Part shown: positions 1 through 12,137 of the stretch, piece after piece
Layout of the letters: every line of letters begins with the position of its first letter
Numbering within the stretch: the stretch's first letter is position 1
Assembly (NCBI GenBank): GCA_014649155.1
Contig: BMSM01000003.1
Coordinates: 310,001 to 374,000, forward strand
Direction of reading: 5' to 3'
Source of the DNA: Streptomyces griseoviridis
GTDB lineage: Bacteria > Actinomycetota > Actinomycetes > Streptomycetales > Streptomycetaceae
Length of the DNA: 64,000 nucleotides
Position numbers and translations under genes: made by a program
Notes under the pieces: model-generated
Databases searched by the model: none
Told to the model about the DNA's origin: nothing
Seen by the model: only the letters and a program-made list of their open reading frames with translations

Positions 1-13
1 GAAAGGTCAGGGG

Positions 14-1177
<1,164 letters not shown>

Positions 1178-1183
1178 CCCGGG

Positions 1184-1639
1184 TCAGGCGAGCCGTCTGA
1201 CCAGGGTGTACTCGGTGATCCCCGGCGGATAGTCGGGGATCACGCCCACCACCTCGTACCCCCGCTTCCGGTAGAACCCCGGCGCCTGGAAGTCCCACGT
1301 CTCCACCCGCGCCGCCCGGCAGCCCCGGTCCCGGACCGCGATCGTCTCCGCCCGCGCCAGCAGCCGGGAGCCCAGACCGGCGCCGCGGTGCCGGCCGTCC
1401 ACCCACAGGTACGTCACGTGCAGCCAGCTCGCCCAGGTGTGGCCGACCAGCCCGCCGGCCAGCCGGTCGTCCCCGTCCATCACCCAGACGTGCAGCGGGA
1501 CTTCGCGATCGTGAGCGGTACCGCGCAGCGCGCGCAGGACGGGGGAGGCCGCGGTGTTCGTCTCCTTCAGACGACTGTGCAGGATGTCGCGCCGTACTCT
1601 GTCGACTTCTGTCTCAAGACGAAACATGCGGCTCACCAT
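1184..1639 (-). CDS. GNAT-family N-acetyltransferase
   Basis: A 151-residue Gcn5-related acetyltransferase that would transfer an acetyl group from acetyl-CoA to an unidentified amine. The acetyl-CoA-binding A motif is visible as the strand VTYLWVDGRHRG followed by AGLGSRLL (R/Q-x-x-G-x-G/A pattern), and the typical C-terminal GFYRKRGYEV strand follows. I start it at the ATG at 1639 (MVSRMFRLE); an internal ATG at 1627 is also possible. It is convergent with galK with almost no spacer. The substrate cannot be predicted from sequence. Confidence 0.85.
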   Translation of the reverse strand: MVSRMFRLETEVDRVRRDILHSRLKETNTAASPVLRALRGTAHDREVPLHVWVMDGDDRLAGGLVGHTWASWLHVTYLWVDGRHRGAGLGSRLLARAETIAVRDRGCRAARVETWDFQAPGFYRKRGYEVVGVIPDYPPGITEYTLVRRLA

Positions 1640-1957
1640 AAACGGGCCCGACCGCCAGTTCTGCAAATAACCTTCCGCTCCCGCCCCTCGCCCGTACCCT
1701 GAGGGACAGCACCGGTGGGGGCCGGTGCCGTTCAGGGGGCGAGACAGTCGGGTACGGCGCCCGGGGCGGGGCAGCGATCTCCTGGCGGCGGCGGCCGCAC
1801 GGCGATGGCGGCCGGTCCCGCGCCCCGGTGTCGGACAGCGCGTCACCGGGCACCGGCGGACCCGGGACCAGGAACGGTCCGGGCGTCGTACCCGTGCTGA
1901 AGTCGTCCTTTGAGACTGGGAATCCCCCGCTCCCGGGAGCGTGGGGAAGGGGGTCAC
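1640..1957. other. Intergenic region between divergent GNAT and response-regulator genes
   Basis: About 320 bases separate two divergently transcribed genes and must carry both promoters. There is a small hairpin-capable GCACCGG/CCGGTGC pair around 1711-1730 and a purine-rich ribosome binding site (GGGGAAGGGGG) at about 1943-1953 for the downstream gene. No convincing reading frame or conserved operator was recognised. Confidence 0.5.
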
Positions 1958-2737
1958 GTGGTGCGTATCCGAGTCCTGGTCATCGACGACCACCGCATCT
2001 TCGCCGAGTCGCTCGCCGCGGCGCTGGCCGCGGAGCCCGACGTCGACGTGTCCGCGGCGGGCAGCGGCCCGGCCGCGCTGCGCTGCCTGGAACGGGCGGC
2101 CTCCGAGGGCCGCCGCTTCGACGTGCTGCTCGTCGACGCCGACCTCGGCGCCGCCCTCCCCGGCACCACCCGGCCCGCCGTCCCCGTACGGGACGCCGAC
2201 GAGGACCGGGTCGACGGGATCTCCCTGGTCACCGGGGTGCGGTCGGCCCAGCCCGGGGTGCGGGTCGTGGTCCTCGCCGAGAAGGACGACCCGCGGCGGG
2301 CGGCGCTCGCCCTCCAGGCCGGGGCGTCCGGCTGGGTGGCGAAGGACTGTTCGCTGAACCGGCTGCTCACCGTCATCCGCGGGGTGCTGCGCGACGAGAC
2401 GCATCTGCCGCCCGCCTTGCTCACCGGCGTCCTGCGCGAGCTGACCGCCGCCCGCAGGCACCGCACCGAGAGCGAGCGGCTGGTGGAGTCGCTGACCCCG
2501 AGGGAACGGGAAGTACTGCGGTGCATGGTGGCCGGGCTCGGGCGGAAGGCCGTCGCCGAACGGCTGTTCCTGTCCCCGCACACCGTGCGCACCCACATGC
2601 AGAACGTCCTCGGCAAGCTCGGCGTGCACTCCACGCTCGCCGCCGTGGCCCTGGCCCGACGGGCCGGCGTCGGCCCGGTCGACCTGGGCCCGCCGCCCGG
2701 CGGACGGATCGGCGCGGAGGAGACCCACAGCGCTTGA
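1958..2737 (+). CDS. LuxR/NarL-type response regulator, orphan
   Basis: A 259-residue DNA-binding response regulator. The N-terminal receiver domain shows the acidic pair in VIDDH, a phosphoacceptor-like Asp in LLVDADLG, and the conserved Lys in GWVAKD. The C-terminal LuxR helix-turn-helix begins at LTPREREVLRCMVAG and continues through SPHTVRTHMQNVLGKLGV. Between the phosphoacceptor strand and the next helix there is an unusual Pro/Asp-rich insertion of about 25 residues. I use the GTG at 1958 because GGGGAAGGGGG lies just upstream; GTG 1961 is equally possible. No sensor kinase lies next to it, so its partner and signal are unknown. Its stop is 14 bases from the convergent tamR stop. Confidence 0.9.
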   Translation: MVRIRVLVIDDHRIFAESLAAALAAEPDVDVSAAGSGPAALRCLERAASEGRRFDVLLVDADLGAALPGTTRPAVPVRDADEDRVDGISLVTGVRSAQPGVRVVVLAEKDDPRRAALALQAGASGWVAKDCSLNRLLTVIRGVLRDETHLPPALLTGVLRELTAARRHRTESERLVESLTPREREVLRCMVAGLGRKAVAERLFLSPHTVRTHMQNVLGKLGVHSTLAAVALARRAGVGPVDLGPPPGGRIGAEETHSA

Positions 2738-2751
2738 TGCGGGTGCCCCGG

Positions 2752-3249
2752 TCAGCCGGGGATGTTGTCGAACGGCGCGGTCAACTGGCGCAGCAGGCCC
2801 GCCAGTTCGGCGCGCTGGGCGCCGGACAGCTCCGCGAGGATGGCCCGCTCCTGGTCGAGCAGCCCGGCCAGCGCCTGGTCGGCGCGGTCCCGGCCCTCGC
2901 CCGTGAGCCGGACCAGCACGCCCCGCCGGTCGCTGGGGTCGGGCAACCGCTCCACGAGCCCCTTCTTCGCCAGCCGGTCGATGCGGTTGGTCATCGTGCC
3001 CGACGTGACCAGGGTCTGCGTGAGCAGCTGTCCCGGGGAGAGCTGGTACGGGGTGCCCGCGCGGCGCAGTGCCGTGAGCACGTCGAACTCCCACGGCTCC
3101 AGCTGGTGCTCGGAGAAGGCCAGGCGGCGCGCCCGGTCCAGATGCCGGGCCAGCCTGCTCACCCGGCTGAGCACCTCCAGCGGCTCCACGTCGAGGTCAG
3201 GGCGCTCCCGGCGCCACGCTGCGACCAGCCGATCGACCTCGTCCTCCAT
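2752..3249 (-). CDS. tamR: MarR-family repressor of tam (TamR-like)
   Basis: A 165-residue winged-helix regulator of the MarR family with the typical order: dimerisation helices, recognition region SGTMTNRIDRLAKKGLV, and the wing RLPDPSDRRGVLVRLT. It is divergent from a trans-aconitate methyltransferase gene and a 15-base palindrome lies between them. This is the arrangement described for TamR of S. coelicolor, which responds to aconitate-type ligands and controls tam and aconitase. I choose the ATG at 3249 (MEDEVDRL) because the upstream in-frame ATG at 3309 would place the operator on top of the ribosome binding site. Family and neighbourhood are seen; ligand and regulon are inferred. Confidence 0.88.
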   Translation of the reverse strand: MEDEVDRLVAAWRRERPDLDVEPLEVLSRVSRLARHLDRARRLAFSEHQLEPWEFDVLTALRRAGTPYQLSPGQLLTQTLVTSGTMTNRIDRLAKKGLVERLPDPSDRRGVLVRLTGEGRDRADQALAGLLDQERAILAELSGAQRAELAGLLRQLTAPFDNIPG

Positions 3250-3288
3250 GACGATCAGTGTAGTCGTTGTGTCGACGTGAAGTCTCTT

Positions 3289-3332
3289 GACATCGACTAT
3301 CTCGACCATGACTCTTTAGATAGTAACTATCT
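3289..3332. promoter_or_regulatory. TamR-type operator region (one perfect, one imperfect palindrome)
   Basis: Positions 3318-3332 form a perfect 7-1-7 inverted repeat, AGATAGT-A-ACTATCT. A second, weaker copy, GACATC-G-ACTATC, lies at 3289-3301. The length and symmetry fit a MarR dimer site, and the location between tamR and tam fits autoregulation plus control of tam. Confidence 0.7.
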
Positions 3333-3411
3333 TGATGTAGAGATACTTTGGTGCGGGGCGGGGAACCCGTCCCCGGAGCAGACCCCGACCCGCCCCGGAC
3401 CGGGAGGAACC

Positions 3412-4233
3412 ATGCCCGCCACCGCCCCCACCTGGGACCCCGCCCAGTACCTGCGCCACGCCGGTCCCCGCACCCGCCCCTTCACCGACCTCCTCGCCCG
3501 CGTCTCCCGCCTCCCCGGCGACCCGCCCCGCATCGCCGACCTCGGCTGCGGCCCCGGCAACGCCACCGTCCTGCTCACCCACCGCTGGCCCACCGCCCGC
3601 ATCACCGGCTACGACAACGCACCCGCGATGCTGGAACGCGCCCGCGCCCACGCCGGACCCACACCCGGCGGCGGACACCTCGACTTCACCCCCGCCGACG
3701 TCCGCACCTGGCACCCCGCCGAGCCCCACGACCTCGTCCTCAGCAACGCCACCCTCCAGTGGGTCCCCGGCCACGACGACCTGTTCGCCCGCTGGGCCGA
3801 CACCCTCACCCCCGGCGGCACCCTCGCCTTCCAGGTCCCCGGCAACTTCGACGCGCCCAGCCACCGCCTGATGCGCGAGCTGGCCGGCTCCCCGCGCTGG
3901 CGCCACCGCCTCGCCGGCGTCCTGCGCCACACCGACGCCGTCCGCACCCCCGGCGAGTACCTCGCCCGCCTCACCGCGCTCGGCCTCACCGCCGACGTGT
4001 GGGAGACGACCTACGTCCACCTGCTGACCGGCGAGGACCCCGTCCTCGACTGGGTCAAGGGCACCGGACTACGGCCCGTGCTCGACGCCCTCGACGACGA
4101 CCCCGGCGCCCGGGACGCCTTCACCGAGGAGTACCGCACCGCGCTCCGCGCCGCCTACCCCGCCGGACCGCACGGCACGGCCTTCCCCTTCCGGCGGATC
4201 TTCGCCGTGGCCCGCAAGGCGGCGACGGCCTGA
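3412..4233 (+). CDS. tam: Trans-aconitate 2-methyltransferase
   Basis: S-adenosylmethionine-dependent methyltransferase that esterifies trans-aconitate, an inhibitor of aconitase formed from cis-aconitate, and so protects the citric acid cycle. The 273-residue protein has class I motif I (IADLGCGPGNAT) near residue 42, acidic motif II (ITGYDNAPAML), the post-motif LSNATLQWV, and the Tam-type stretch QVPGNFDAPSH. The ATG at 3412 follows GGGAGG at the right distance. It is divergent from tamR, and its stop abuts the stop of the convergent CoA-transferase gene. Confidence 0.88.
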   Translation: MPATAPTWDPAQYLRHAGPRTRPFTDLLARVSRLPGDPPRIADLGCGPGNATVLLTHRWPTARITGYDNAPAMLERARAHAGPTPGGGHLDFTPADVRTWHPAEPHDLVLSNATLQWVPGHDDLFARWADTLTPGGTLAFQVPGNFDAPSHRLMRELAGSPRWRHRLAGVLRHTDAVRTPGEYLARLTALGLTADVWETTYVHLLTGEDPVLDWVKGTGLRPVLDALDDDPGARDAFTEEYRTALRAAYPAGPHGTAFPFRRIFAVARKAATA

Positions 4234-5409
4234 TCACACCACGCCGTCCGCCCGCAGCGCGCCGATCTCCTCCTCGGACAGGCCCAGCTCGGCGAGGACG
4301 GCCCCGGTGTGCTCGCCCAGCGCCGGCACCGCCTCCATGCGGGGCGCCCCGGTGGTCGGGCCCGGCGGGGCCAGGGCCGGGACCGGGCCGGCGGGCGTCG
4401 GGACCGAGTGCCAGCGGCCCCGGGCCGCGAGCTGCGGGTGCGCCCACACCTCGGCGAGGCTGTTCACCCGGGCATTGGCCACGGGCACCGCGTCGAGCAG
4501 GTCCATCGCCTCCGCGCCGGACAGCTCCCCGAACCGCGCCGCGATCAGCCGTCCCAGCTCCTCCCGGTGCGCGTCCCGGCCCGCGTTGGTGGCGTAGCGC
4601 GGGTCGGTGGCCAGCGCGGGACGGCCCAGGAAACCCGTACAGAAGCCCCGCCACTCACGGTCGTTCTGGACCGCCGTCATCACGACCGTGCCGTCACCCG
4701 CCGCGAACGGGCCGTACGGGCAGATCGTCGCGTGCGCGGCGCCCGCCCGGGGAGGCGGCGGGGCGCCGTCGAAGGCGTAGTACAGCGGGAAGCCCAGCCA
4801 CTCCGCCGTGGCCTCCAGCATCGACACGTCCAGATGCGTGCCCTGCCCGGTCCGGCCCCGCTCCAGCAGCGCCGCGAGGACCGAGCTGTACGCGTACATG
4901 CCCGCCGCGATGTCCGACACCGCGATCCCCGCCTTCGCCACCGCCTCCGGCGTCCCCGTCACCGACAGCAGCCCCGCCTCCGACTGCACCAGCAGGTCGT
5001 ACGCCTTGCGGCCCGCGTACGGACCCGGCGAGCCGTACCCGGAGATGTCGCACACGATCAGCTCCGGACGGCGCGCCCGCAGCTCCCCGGCACCGAGCCC
5101 CGCGCGGGCCGCGGCCCCCGGCGCCAGGTTCTGGAGGAAGACGTCCGCGCGGTCGACCAGCCGCCGCAGCACCGCCAGGCCCCGCGGGTCCTTGAAGTCC
5201 AGGGTGAGGGACTCCTTGTTGCGGTTGGCCCACACGAAGTGCGAACTCAGCCCGCGCACCCGGCCGTCGTAGGACCGGGCGAAGTCCCCCGACCCCGGCC
5301 GCTCCACCTTGATCACCCGGGCGCCGAGATCGGCGAGCTGACGGCTGGCGTACGGCGCGGCCACCGCCTGCTCCAGCGCGACCACGGTGACACCGCTGAG
5401 CGGCTGCAC
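4234..5409 (-). CDS. Class III (CaiB/BaiF-type) CoA-transferase
   Basis: Transfers coenzyme A between carboxylic acids; the particular acids are unknown. The 391-residue protein has the N-terminal GARVIKVERPGSGDF element that binds CoA, the stretch FLQNLAPGAA, and the Asp of KAYDLLVQSEAGL that in this family forms the acyl-anhydride with the substrate. It begins at GTG 5409 behind GGAGGGGG. The stop directly abuts the tam stop, so the two genes converge without a spacer and any terminator must lie inside coding sequence. Related to carnitine, formyl- and succinyl-CoA transferases. Confidence 0.87.
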   Translation of the reverse strand: MQPLSGVTVVALEQAVAAPYASRQLADLGARVIKVERPGSGDFARSYDGRVRGLSSHFVWANRNKESLTLDFKDPRGLAVLRRLVDRADVFLQNLAPGAAARAGLGAGELRARRPELIVCDISGYGSPGPYAGRKAYDLLVQSEAGLLSVTGTPEAVAKAGIAVSDIAAGMYAYSSVLAALLERGRTGQGTHLDVSMLEATAEWLGFPLYYAFDGAPPPPRAGAAHATICPYGPFAAGDGTVVMTAVQNDREWRGFCTGFLGRPALATDPRYATNAGRDAHREELGRLIAARFGELSGAEAMDLLDAVPVANARVNSLAEVWAHPQLAARGRWHSVPTPAGPVPALAPPGPTTGAPRMEAVPALGEHTGAVLAELGLSEEEIGALRADGVV

Positions 5410-5449
5410 GGCTCACCCCCTCCGCCCTCCGCCGGCACGACGACCGGCC

Positions 5450-6127
5450 CTAACTCTTGCGGTGTCCGATCAGCCGCGGCTTCTGCTCCAGCCCGTCCAG
5501 CCCGTGCCACGCCAGATTCACCAGGTGCGCCGCGACCTCCGCCTTCTTCGGCTTGCGCACGTCCAGCCACCACTGGCCGGTCAGCGCCACCATCCCGACC
5601 AGCGCCTGCGCGTACACCGGCGCCAGCTTCGGATCGAAACCCCGGCTCTTGAACTCGCGGCCCAGGATGTCCTCCACCTGGGTGGCGATGTCCGAGATCA
5701 GCGAGGCGAAGGTGCCCGTGGACTGAGGGATGGGGGAGTCCCGGACCAGGATGCGGAAACCGTCCGTGTACTCCTCGATGTAGTCCAGGAGCGCGAAGGC
5801 CGCCTGCTCGCACAGCTCCCGCGGATGGCCCGCGGTCAGCGACGACGTCACCATGTCCAGCAGCCGCCGCATCTCCCGGTCCACCACCACGGCGTACAAC
5901 CCCTCCTTGCCGCCGAAGTGCTCGTACACCACCGGCTTGGAGACCCCCGCCCGCGCGGCGATCTCCTCCACCGAGGTGCCCTCGAAACCCTTCGCGGCGA
6001 AGAGGGTGCGGCCGATCTCCAGCAGCTGTTCGCGGCGCTCGGCACCGGTCATCCGGGTGCGGCGCACGCGCCGCGGCTTGTCATTGCCTGGGGTGCTGCT
6101 GGAGTCGGTCGCCACGGCCTCCATCAT
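5450..6127 (-). CDS. TetR-family regulator co-transcribed with the desaturase
   Basis: A 225-residue TetR-type repressor with the N-terminal helix-turn-helix GTSVEEIAARAGVSKPVVYEHFGGKEGLY at roughly residues 50-77 and a helical ligand-binding domain. Its ATG (6127) overlaps the desaturase stop as ATGA, so it is translationally coupled to the desaturase. This suggests feedback control of unsaturated fatty-acid synthesis by an acyl-CoA-type ligand, as for other TetR regulators beside desaturases. Two adjacent inverted repeats upstream of the desaturase (7203-7229) are candidate binding sites. Ligand and target are inferred. Confidence 0.87.
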   Translation of the reverse strand: MMEAVATDSSSTPGNDKPRRVRRTRMTGAERREQLLEIGRTLFAAKGFEGTSVEEIAARAGVSKPVVYEHFGGKEGLYAVVVDREMRRLLDMVTSSLTAGHPRELCEQAAFALLDYIEEYTDGFRILVRDSPIPQSTGTFASLISDIATQVEDILGREFKSRGFDPKLAPVYAQALVGMVALTGQWWLDVRKPKKAEVAAHLVNLAWHGLDGLEQKPRLIGHRKS

Positions 6128-7134
6128 GCCGCCTCGGCCGTCTCCTTCCGGCGACGGGAACCGTTCTCGTCCGGCTTACGGCGCGAATCGATACGCGAGC
6201 GTGACGGCCAGCGCACGTCATAGGCCCAGCCGAGCATCTCGAAGATCCGGATGAACCGCGCCGAGGAGTCGATCTGACCGCGCTCCACACCGTGCCGCGC
6301 GGAGGTCGGGTCGGCGTGGTGCAGGTTGTGCCAGGACTCCCCGCACGACAGGACCGCCAGCCACCACACGTTGCCCGAACGGTCCCGCGACTTGAAGGGC
6401 CGCTTGCCGACCGCGTGGCAGATCGAGTTGATCGACCAGGTGACGTGGTGCAGCAACGCCACCCGCACGAGTGACCCCCAGAAGAACGCGGTGAACGCCC
6501 CCCACCACGACATCGTCACCAGACCGCCGATCAGCGCCGGCAGCAGCAGCGACAACGCCGTCCACAGCACGAACTGCCGGGAGATCGCCCGCATCACCGG
6601 ATCGTTGACCAGGTCCGGCGCGTACTTCTCCTGCGGCGTCTGCTCCTCATCGAACATCCAGGCGATGTGCGCCCACCACAAGCCCTTGAGCAGCGCCGGG
6701 ACCGTCTCCCCGTACCGCCACGGCGAGTGCGGGTCACCCTCCGCGTCGGAGAACCTGTGATGCTTGCGGTGGTCGGCGACCCACCGCACCAGCGGTCCCT
6801 CCACCGCCATCGACCCCGCGATCGCCAGCGCGATCCTCAGCGGCCGCTTCGCCTTGAACGAGCCGTGCGTGAAGTGCCGGTGGAACCCGATCGTGATGCC
6901 GTGGCACCCGAGGAAGTAGAAGAAGACGAGCAGGCCGAGATCGAGCCAGCTCACACCCCACCCCCACGCCAGCGGCACCGCCGCCACCAGCGCCAGGAAC
7001 GGGACCGTGATGAAGAGCAGCAGGGTGATCTGCTCGATCGAACGCTTCTGCTCACCGCCCAGCGTCGCGGAGGCCGCGCCGGCGTCGTCAGGCGTCTTCG
7101 AAGCGTCTGGGATCACATCGGAACTCGTGGTCAT
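6124..7134 (-). CDS. Acyl-CoA (stearoyl-type) delta-9 desaturase, membrane di-iron enzyme
   Basis: Introduces a cis double bond into fatty acyl chains using O2 and electrons. The 336-residue protein carries the three histidine boxes of membrane desaturases: HRHFTH, HRKHH and HNLHH. Hydrophobic helices precede box 1 and lie between boxes 2 and 3. The translated frame extends further upstream, but the ATG at 7134 (MTTSSD) has AGAGGA at the right spacing and is the likely start. It is the first gene of a two-gene operon with the downstream TetR regulator and is divergent from ppc. Confidence 0.92.
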   Translation of the reverse strand: MTTSSDVIPDASKTPDDAGAASATLGGEQKRSIEQITLLLFITVPFLALVAAVPLAWGWGVSWLDLGLLVFFYFLGCHGITIGFHRHFTHGSFKAKRPLRIALAIAGSMAVEGPLVRWVADHRKHHRFSDAEGDPHSPWRYGETVPALLKGLWWAHIAWMFDEEQTPQEKYAPDLVNDPVMRAISRQFVLWTALSLLLPALIGGLVTMSWWGAFTAFFWGSLVRVALLHHVTWSINSICHAVGKRPFKSRDRSGNVWWLAVLSCGESWHNLHHADPTSARHGVERGQIDSSARFIRIFEMLGWAYDVRWPSRSRIDSRRKPDENGSRRRKETAEAA

Positions 7135-7202
7135 GCGCGTCCTCTGAGGGGGTCGGGGGTAGAGGTCGGGATGCCGGGCCGCGGAGACCGAGCGGTCGTG
7201 CC

Positions 7203-7229
7203 TACGGTTCCGTAACCTACGGCGACGTA
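7203..7229. promoter_or_regulatory. Candidate TetR operator in the desaturase/ppc divergent promoter region
   Basis: Two adjacent inverted repeats share the half-site TACG/CGTA: TACGG-TT-CCGTA at 7203-7214 and TACG-GCGA-CGTA at 7218-7229. They lie 69-95 bases upstream of the desaturase start and about 200 upstream of ppc. A tandem pair of this kind is common for TetR dimers. Assignment to the neighbouring TetR is inference. Confidence 0.5.
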
Positions 7230-7428
7230 AGTATGGCAGCGCGTAGTCACGCGGCGAGGGCCCGTGAGCCTGCGCGTCCCGGTGGACACCTATCCTGGGA
7301 GTCGGTCGGACAGCGCGGTCCGCTCTGACTCTTTCCCGGACGCCCGGCCCCGTAAGCGGCACCCGCCGCGCGAGACTCCGTCCGGGTTCCCTCCCAGACG
7401 AGCTTCAACACTGCAAGGAGCCGCACCT

Positions 7429-10167
<2,739 letters not shown>

Positions 10168-10183
10168 CCCCGCCAACCCCCGC

Positions 10184-10216
10184 ACGCCCCCGCGCCGCAC
10201 CCCCGCGCGGGGGCGT
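10184..10216 (+). terminator. Terminator hairpin after ppc
   Basis: A perfect 12-base stem, ACGCCCCCGCGC and GCGCGGGGGCGT, with a 9-base loop begins 16 bases after the ppc stop. It lacks a T-run, as is usual in Streptomyces. Confidence 0.75.
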
Positions 10217-10512
10217 CGTCACACCGCCACCACCGACGCCAGCAGCCGAGGACCCCCAAGCCCTCAAGGCACGCGCGGAACACCACCGAGCGGCACCCAC
10301 GCGTACCCCACCCCCCGCAGGCCCCGACCACACCACCCCGCCGCCCCCCGGCCTCCACCCGACCGCAAACGCCCTCCCCGCCGCCACGGCCACCGAGTCC
10401 TCCGGCACCACCCCGCCCCGCACCACCGACCCCGGCGCGTACGGCCCCCCACACACCCCGGCCGCACACCGCGCCACCCCGACCAAGCCGCGCTCCCGCC
10501 CCCCGGCCGGCA
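10217..10512. other. Gene-poor spacer between ppc and pth
   Basis: About 300 bases of C-rich plus strand with no ribosome binding site, domain or repeat that I could recognise. The open frames across it are long only because stop codons are rare at this base composition. Confidence 0.5.
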
Positions 10513-10647
10513 TCACGTGCTGCGCCCCCCCCACGACGCCCCCACCCCGACGATCAGGACCAGCACGACGACCGCGCCCATCACCACGACCCGACCGAAC
10601 GACACCACCGCAGAAGCACGGCCGCGAACCTCGGCATGCCCGCGCAC
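10513..10647 (-). CDS. Possible small membrane protein downstream of pth
   Basis: A 44-codon frame beginning at GTG 10647, or 23 codons from ATG 10581, starts just after the pth stop on the same strand. Its C-terminal half is a single hydrophobic stretch (MGAVVVLVLIVGVGA), which could form one transmembrane helix, followed by WGGRST and a TGA. No ribosome binding site is evident and no family was recognised. It may be a small membrane peptide co-transcribed with pth or chance. Confidence 0.25.
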   Translation of the reverse strand: MRGHAEVRGRASAVVSFGRVVVMGAVVVLVLIVGVGASWGGRST

Positions 10648-10672
10648 ACGGCCGACCCCGATGAGCCCAACG

Positions 10673-11269
10673 TCAGGAGTTGTACGACCCCTGCGCCCGC
10701 TCCAACCCCTCCAGCACCAGACACTCCACCGCGTCCGCCGCCCGGTCCACGAACCAGTCCAGCTCCTTGCGCTCCGCCGACGAAAAGTCCTTCAGCACGA
10801 AATCCGCCACCTGCATCCGCCCCGGAGGCCGACCGATCCCGCACCGCACCCGGTGATACCCCGGCCCCATCGCCTTCGTCATCGACTTCAGCCCGTTGTG
10901 CCCGTTGTCCCCACCCCCCAGCTTCAGCCGCAACACCCCGAAATCGATGTCCAACTCGTCATGCACCGCCACCACACGCTCCGCCGGCACCTTGTAGAAA
11001 TCCCGCAACGCCGTCACCGGACCACCCGACAGATTCATGTACGACATCGGCTTCACCAGCACCACCCGACGCCCCGCCGGCCCCGGCGGCCCGACCCGCC
11101 CCTCCACCACCTGGGCCTGCGCCTTCCCATGCCGCTTGAACCGCCCGCCCATCCGCTCCGCCAGCAGATCGGCCACCATGAAACCCACGTTGTGCCGGTT
11201 CCCCGCGTACTCCGGCCCCGGATTCCCCAGCCCCACCACCAGCCAGGGCCCACCCGCATCGGTCGTCAC
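10673..11269 (-). CDS. pth: Peptidyl-tRNA hydrolase
   Basis: Cleaves the ester bond of peptidyl-tRNAs released from stalled ribosomes and recycles tRNA. The 198-residue protein has the family signatures [21 protein letters not shown], with the catalytic His of [24 protein letters not shown] with the catalytic-site Asp, and [11 protein letters not shown]. The start is set at GTG 11269 because GGAGG then sits 7 bases away; the in-frame GTG at 11275 is too close to it. It follows rplY on the same strand, an arrangement common in actinobacteria that joins two translation-related genes. Confidence 0.95.
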   Translation of the reverse strand: MTTDAGGPWLVVGLGNPGPEYAGNRHNVGFMVADLLAERMGGRFKRHGKAQAQVVEGRVGPPGPAGRRVVLVKPMSYMNLSGGPVTALRDFYKVPAERVVAVHDELDIDFGVLRLKLGGGDNGHNGLKSMTKAMGPGYHRVRCGIGRPPGRMQVADFVLKDFSSAERKELDWFVDRAADAVECLVLEGLERAQGSYNS

Positions 11270-11293
11270 GCCCACACCTCCTCAGATACACGC

Positions 11294-11325
11294 CAGCCGC
11301 TGCTCCCCGAAGGGAACAGCGGCTG
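11294..11325 (-). terminator. Hairpin between rplY and pth
   Basis: A 9-base stem (CAGCCGCTG/CAGCGGCTG) with a short loop lies 50 bases after the rplY stop and 25 bases before the pth start. It could terminate or attenuate the rplY transcript, or act as a stabilising 3' structure. Confidence 0.5.
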
Positions 11326-11374
11326 ACAACAGATCGAAAACGACGAGACAACGCCGCTACGACGATGACGACGA

Positions 11375-11965
11375 TCAGGCCTCCGCGGCCTCGTCGCCCT
11401 CACCCTCGGCCGGGGCCTCCTCGGCCTGCGCGGCCAGCACCTGCAGCACCACGGTCTCCCCGTCCACACCCAGCTTCGTGCCCGACGGCAGCGGAATGTC
11501 CTTCGCCAGGACGGAAGCACCGGCCTCCAGACCCTCCACCGACACGGTGACCGACTCCGGGATGTGCGTCGCCTCGGCCTCGACCGGCAGCGCGTTCAGC
11601 ACATGCTCCAGCAGGTTGCCACCCGGCGCCAGCTCACCCTCGGTCTGCACGAAGATCTCGACGCTGACCGTCTCACCACGCTGCACCAGCTGAAGGTCGA
11701 CGTGCTCCAGGAAACCCTTGATCGGGTCACGCTGCACCGACTTCGGAATCGCCAGCTCATTGGACTTGCCGTCGATGTCCAGCGCGATCAGCACGTTCGG
11801 CGTACGCAGCGCCAGCAGCAGCTCGTGACCCGGAAGCGTCAGGTGCAGCGGGTCCGAACCGTGCCCGTACAGCACACCCGGAACCTTGTCCTGACGACGG
11901 ATACGGCGCGCCGCACCCTTGCCGAACTCACTGCGCGTCTCCGCGGAGATCTTCACCTCGGACAT
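11375..11965 (-). CDS. rplY: 50S ribosomal protein L25 (Ctc/TL5 type)
   Basis: Binds 5S rRNA in the large ribosomal subunit. The 196-residue protein has the L25 N-terminal RNA-binding domain (ETRSEFGKGAARRIRRQDKVPGVLYGHG) and the extended C-terminal beta domain of the CTC type, ending in an acidic Ala/Glu tail. An upstream extension in the same frame is open, but GAGGAG just before ATG 11965 fixes the start. It lies between prs and pth on the same strand. Confidence 0.94.
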   Translation of the reverse strand: MSEVKISAETRSEFGKGAARRIRRQDKVPGVLYGHGSDPLHLTLPGHELLLALRTPNVLIALDIDGKSNELAIPKSVQRDPIKGFLEHVDLQLVQRGETVSVEIFVQTEGELAPGGNLLEHVLNALPVEAEATHIPESVTVSVEGLEAGASVLAKDIPLPSGTKLGVDGETVVLQVLAAQAEEAPAEGEGDEAAEA

Positions 11966-12137
11966 GCTCACTCCTCGTACAACAACAGAAACGGACGTGG
12001 TCACCCGGCCACGAACGGCCTGCTACGAAGAGCGCGTCGATAACGGACCGCCGACACCCGCCAGAAAACGAGTACGGCCTCCCTCGCCGAGCAACCTCAG
12101 CAGTCTACTCGGCAAAAGAGGCCACACCCAAAACGAT

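Noticed and set aside
1828..4233. An 801-residue plus-strand frame ending in tam
   Set aside because: Only its last 273 residues are Tam; the rest is out-of-frame response regulator and antisense tamR. GGGAGG before 3412 fixes the start.
7264..7428. N-terminal extension of ppc
   Set aside because: No ribosome binding site for the longer start, whereas AAGGAG is correctly placed before GTG 7429; the extension lacks coding character.
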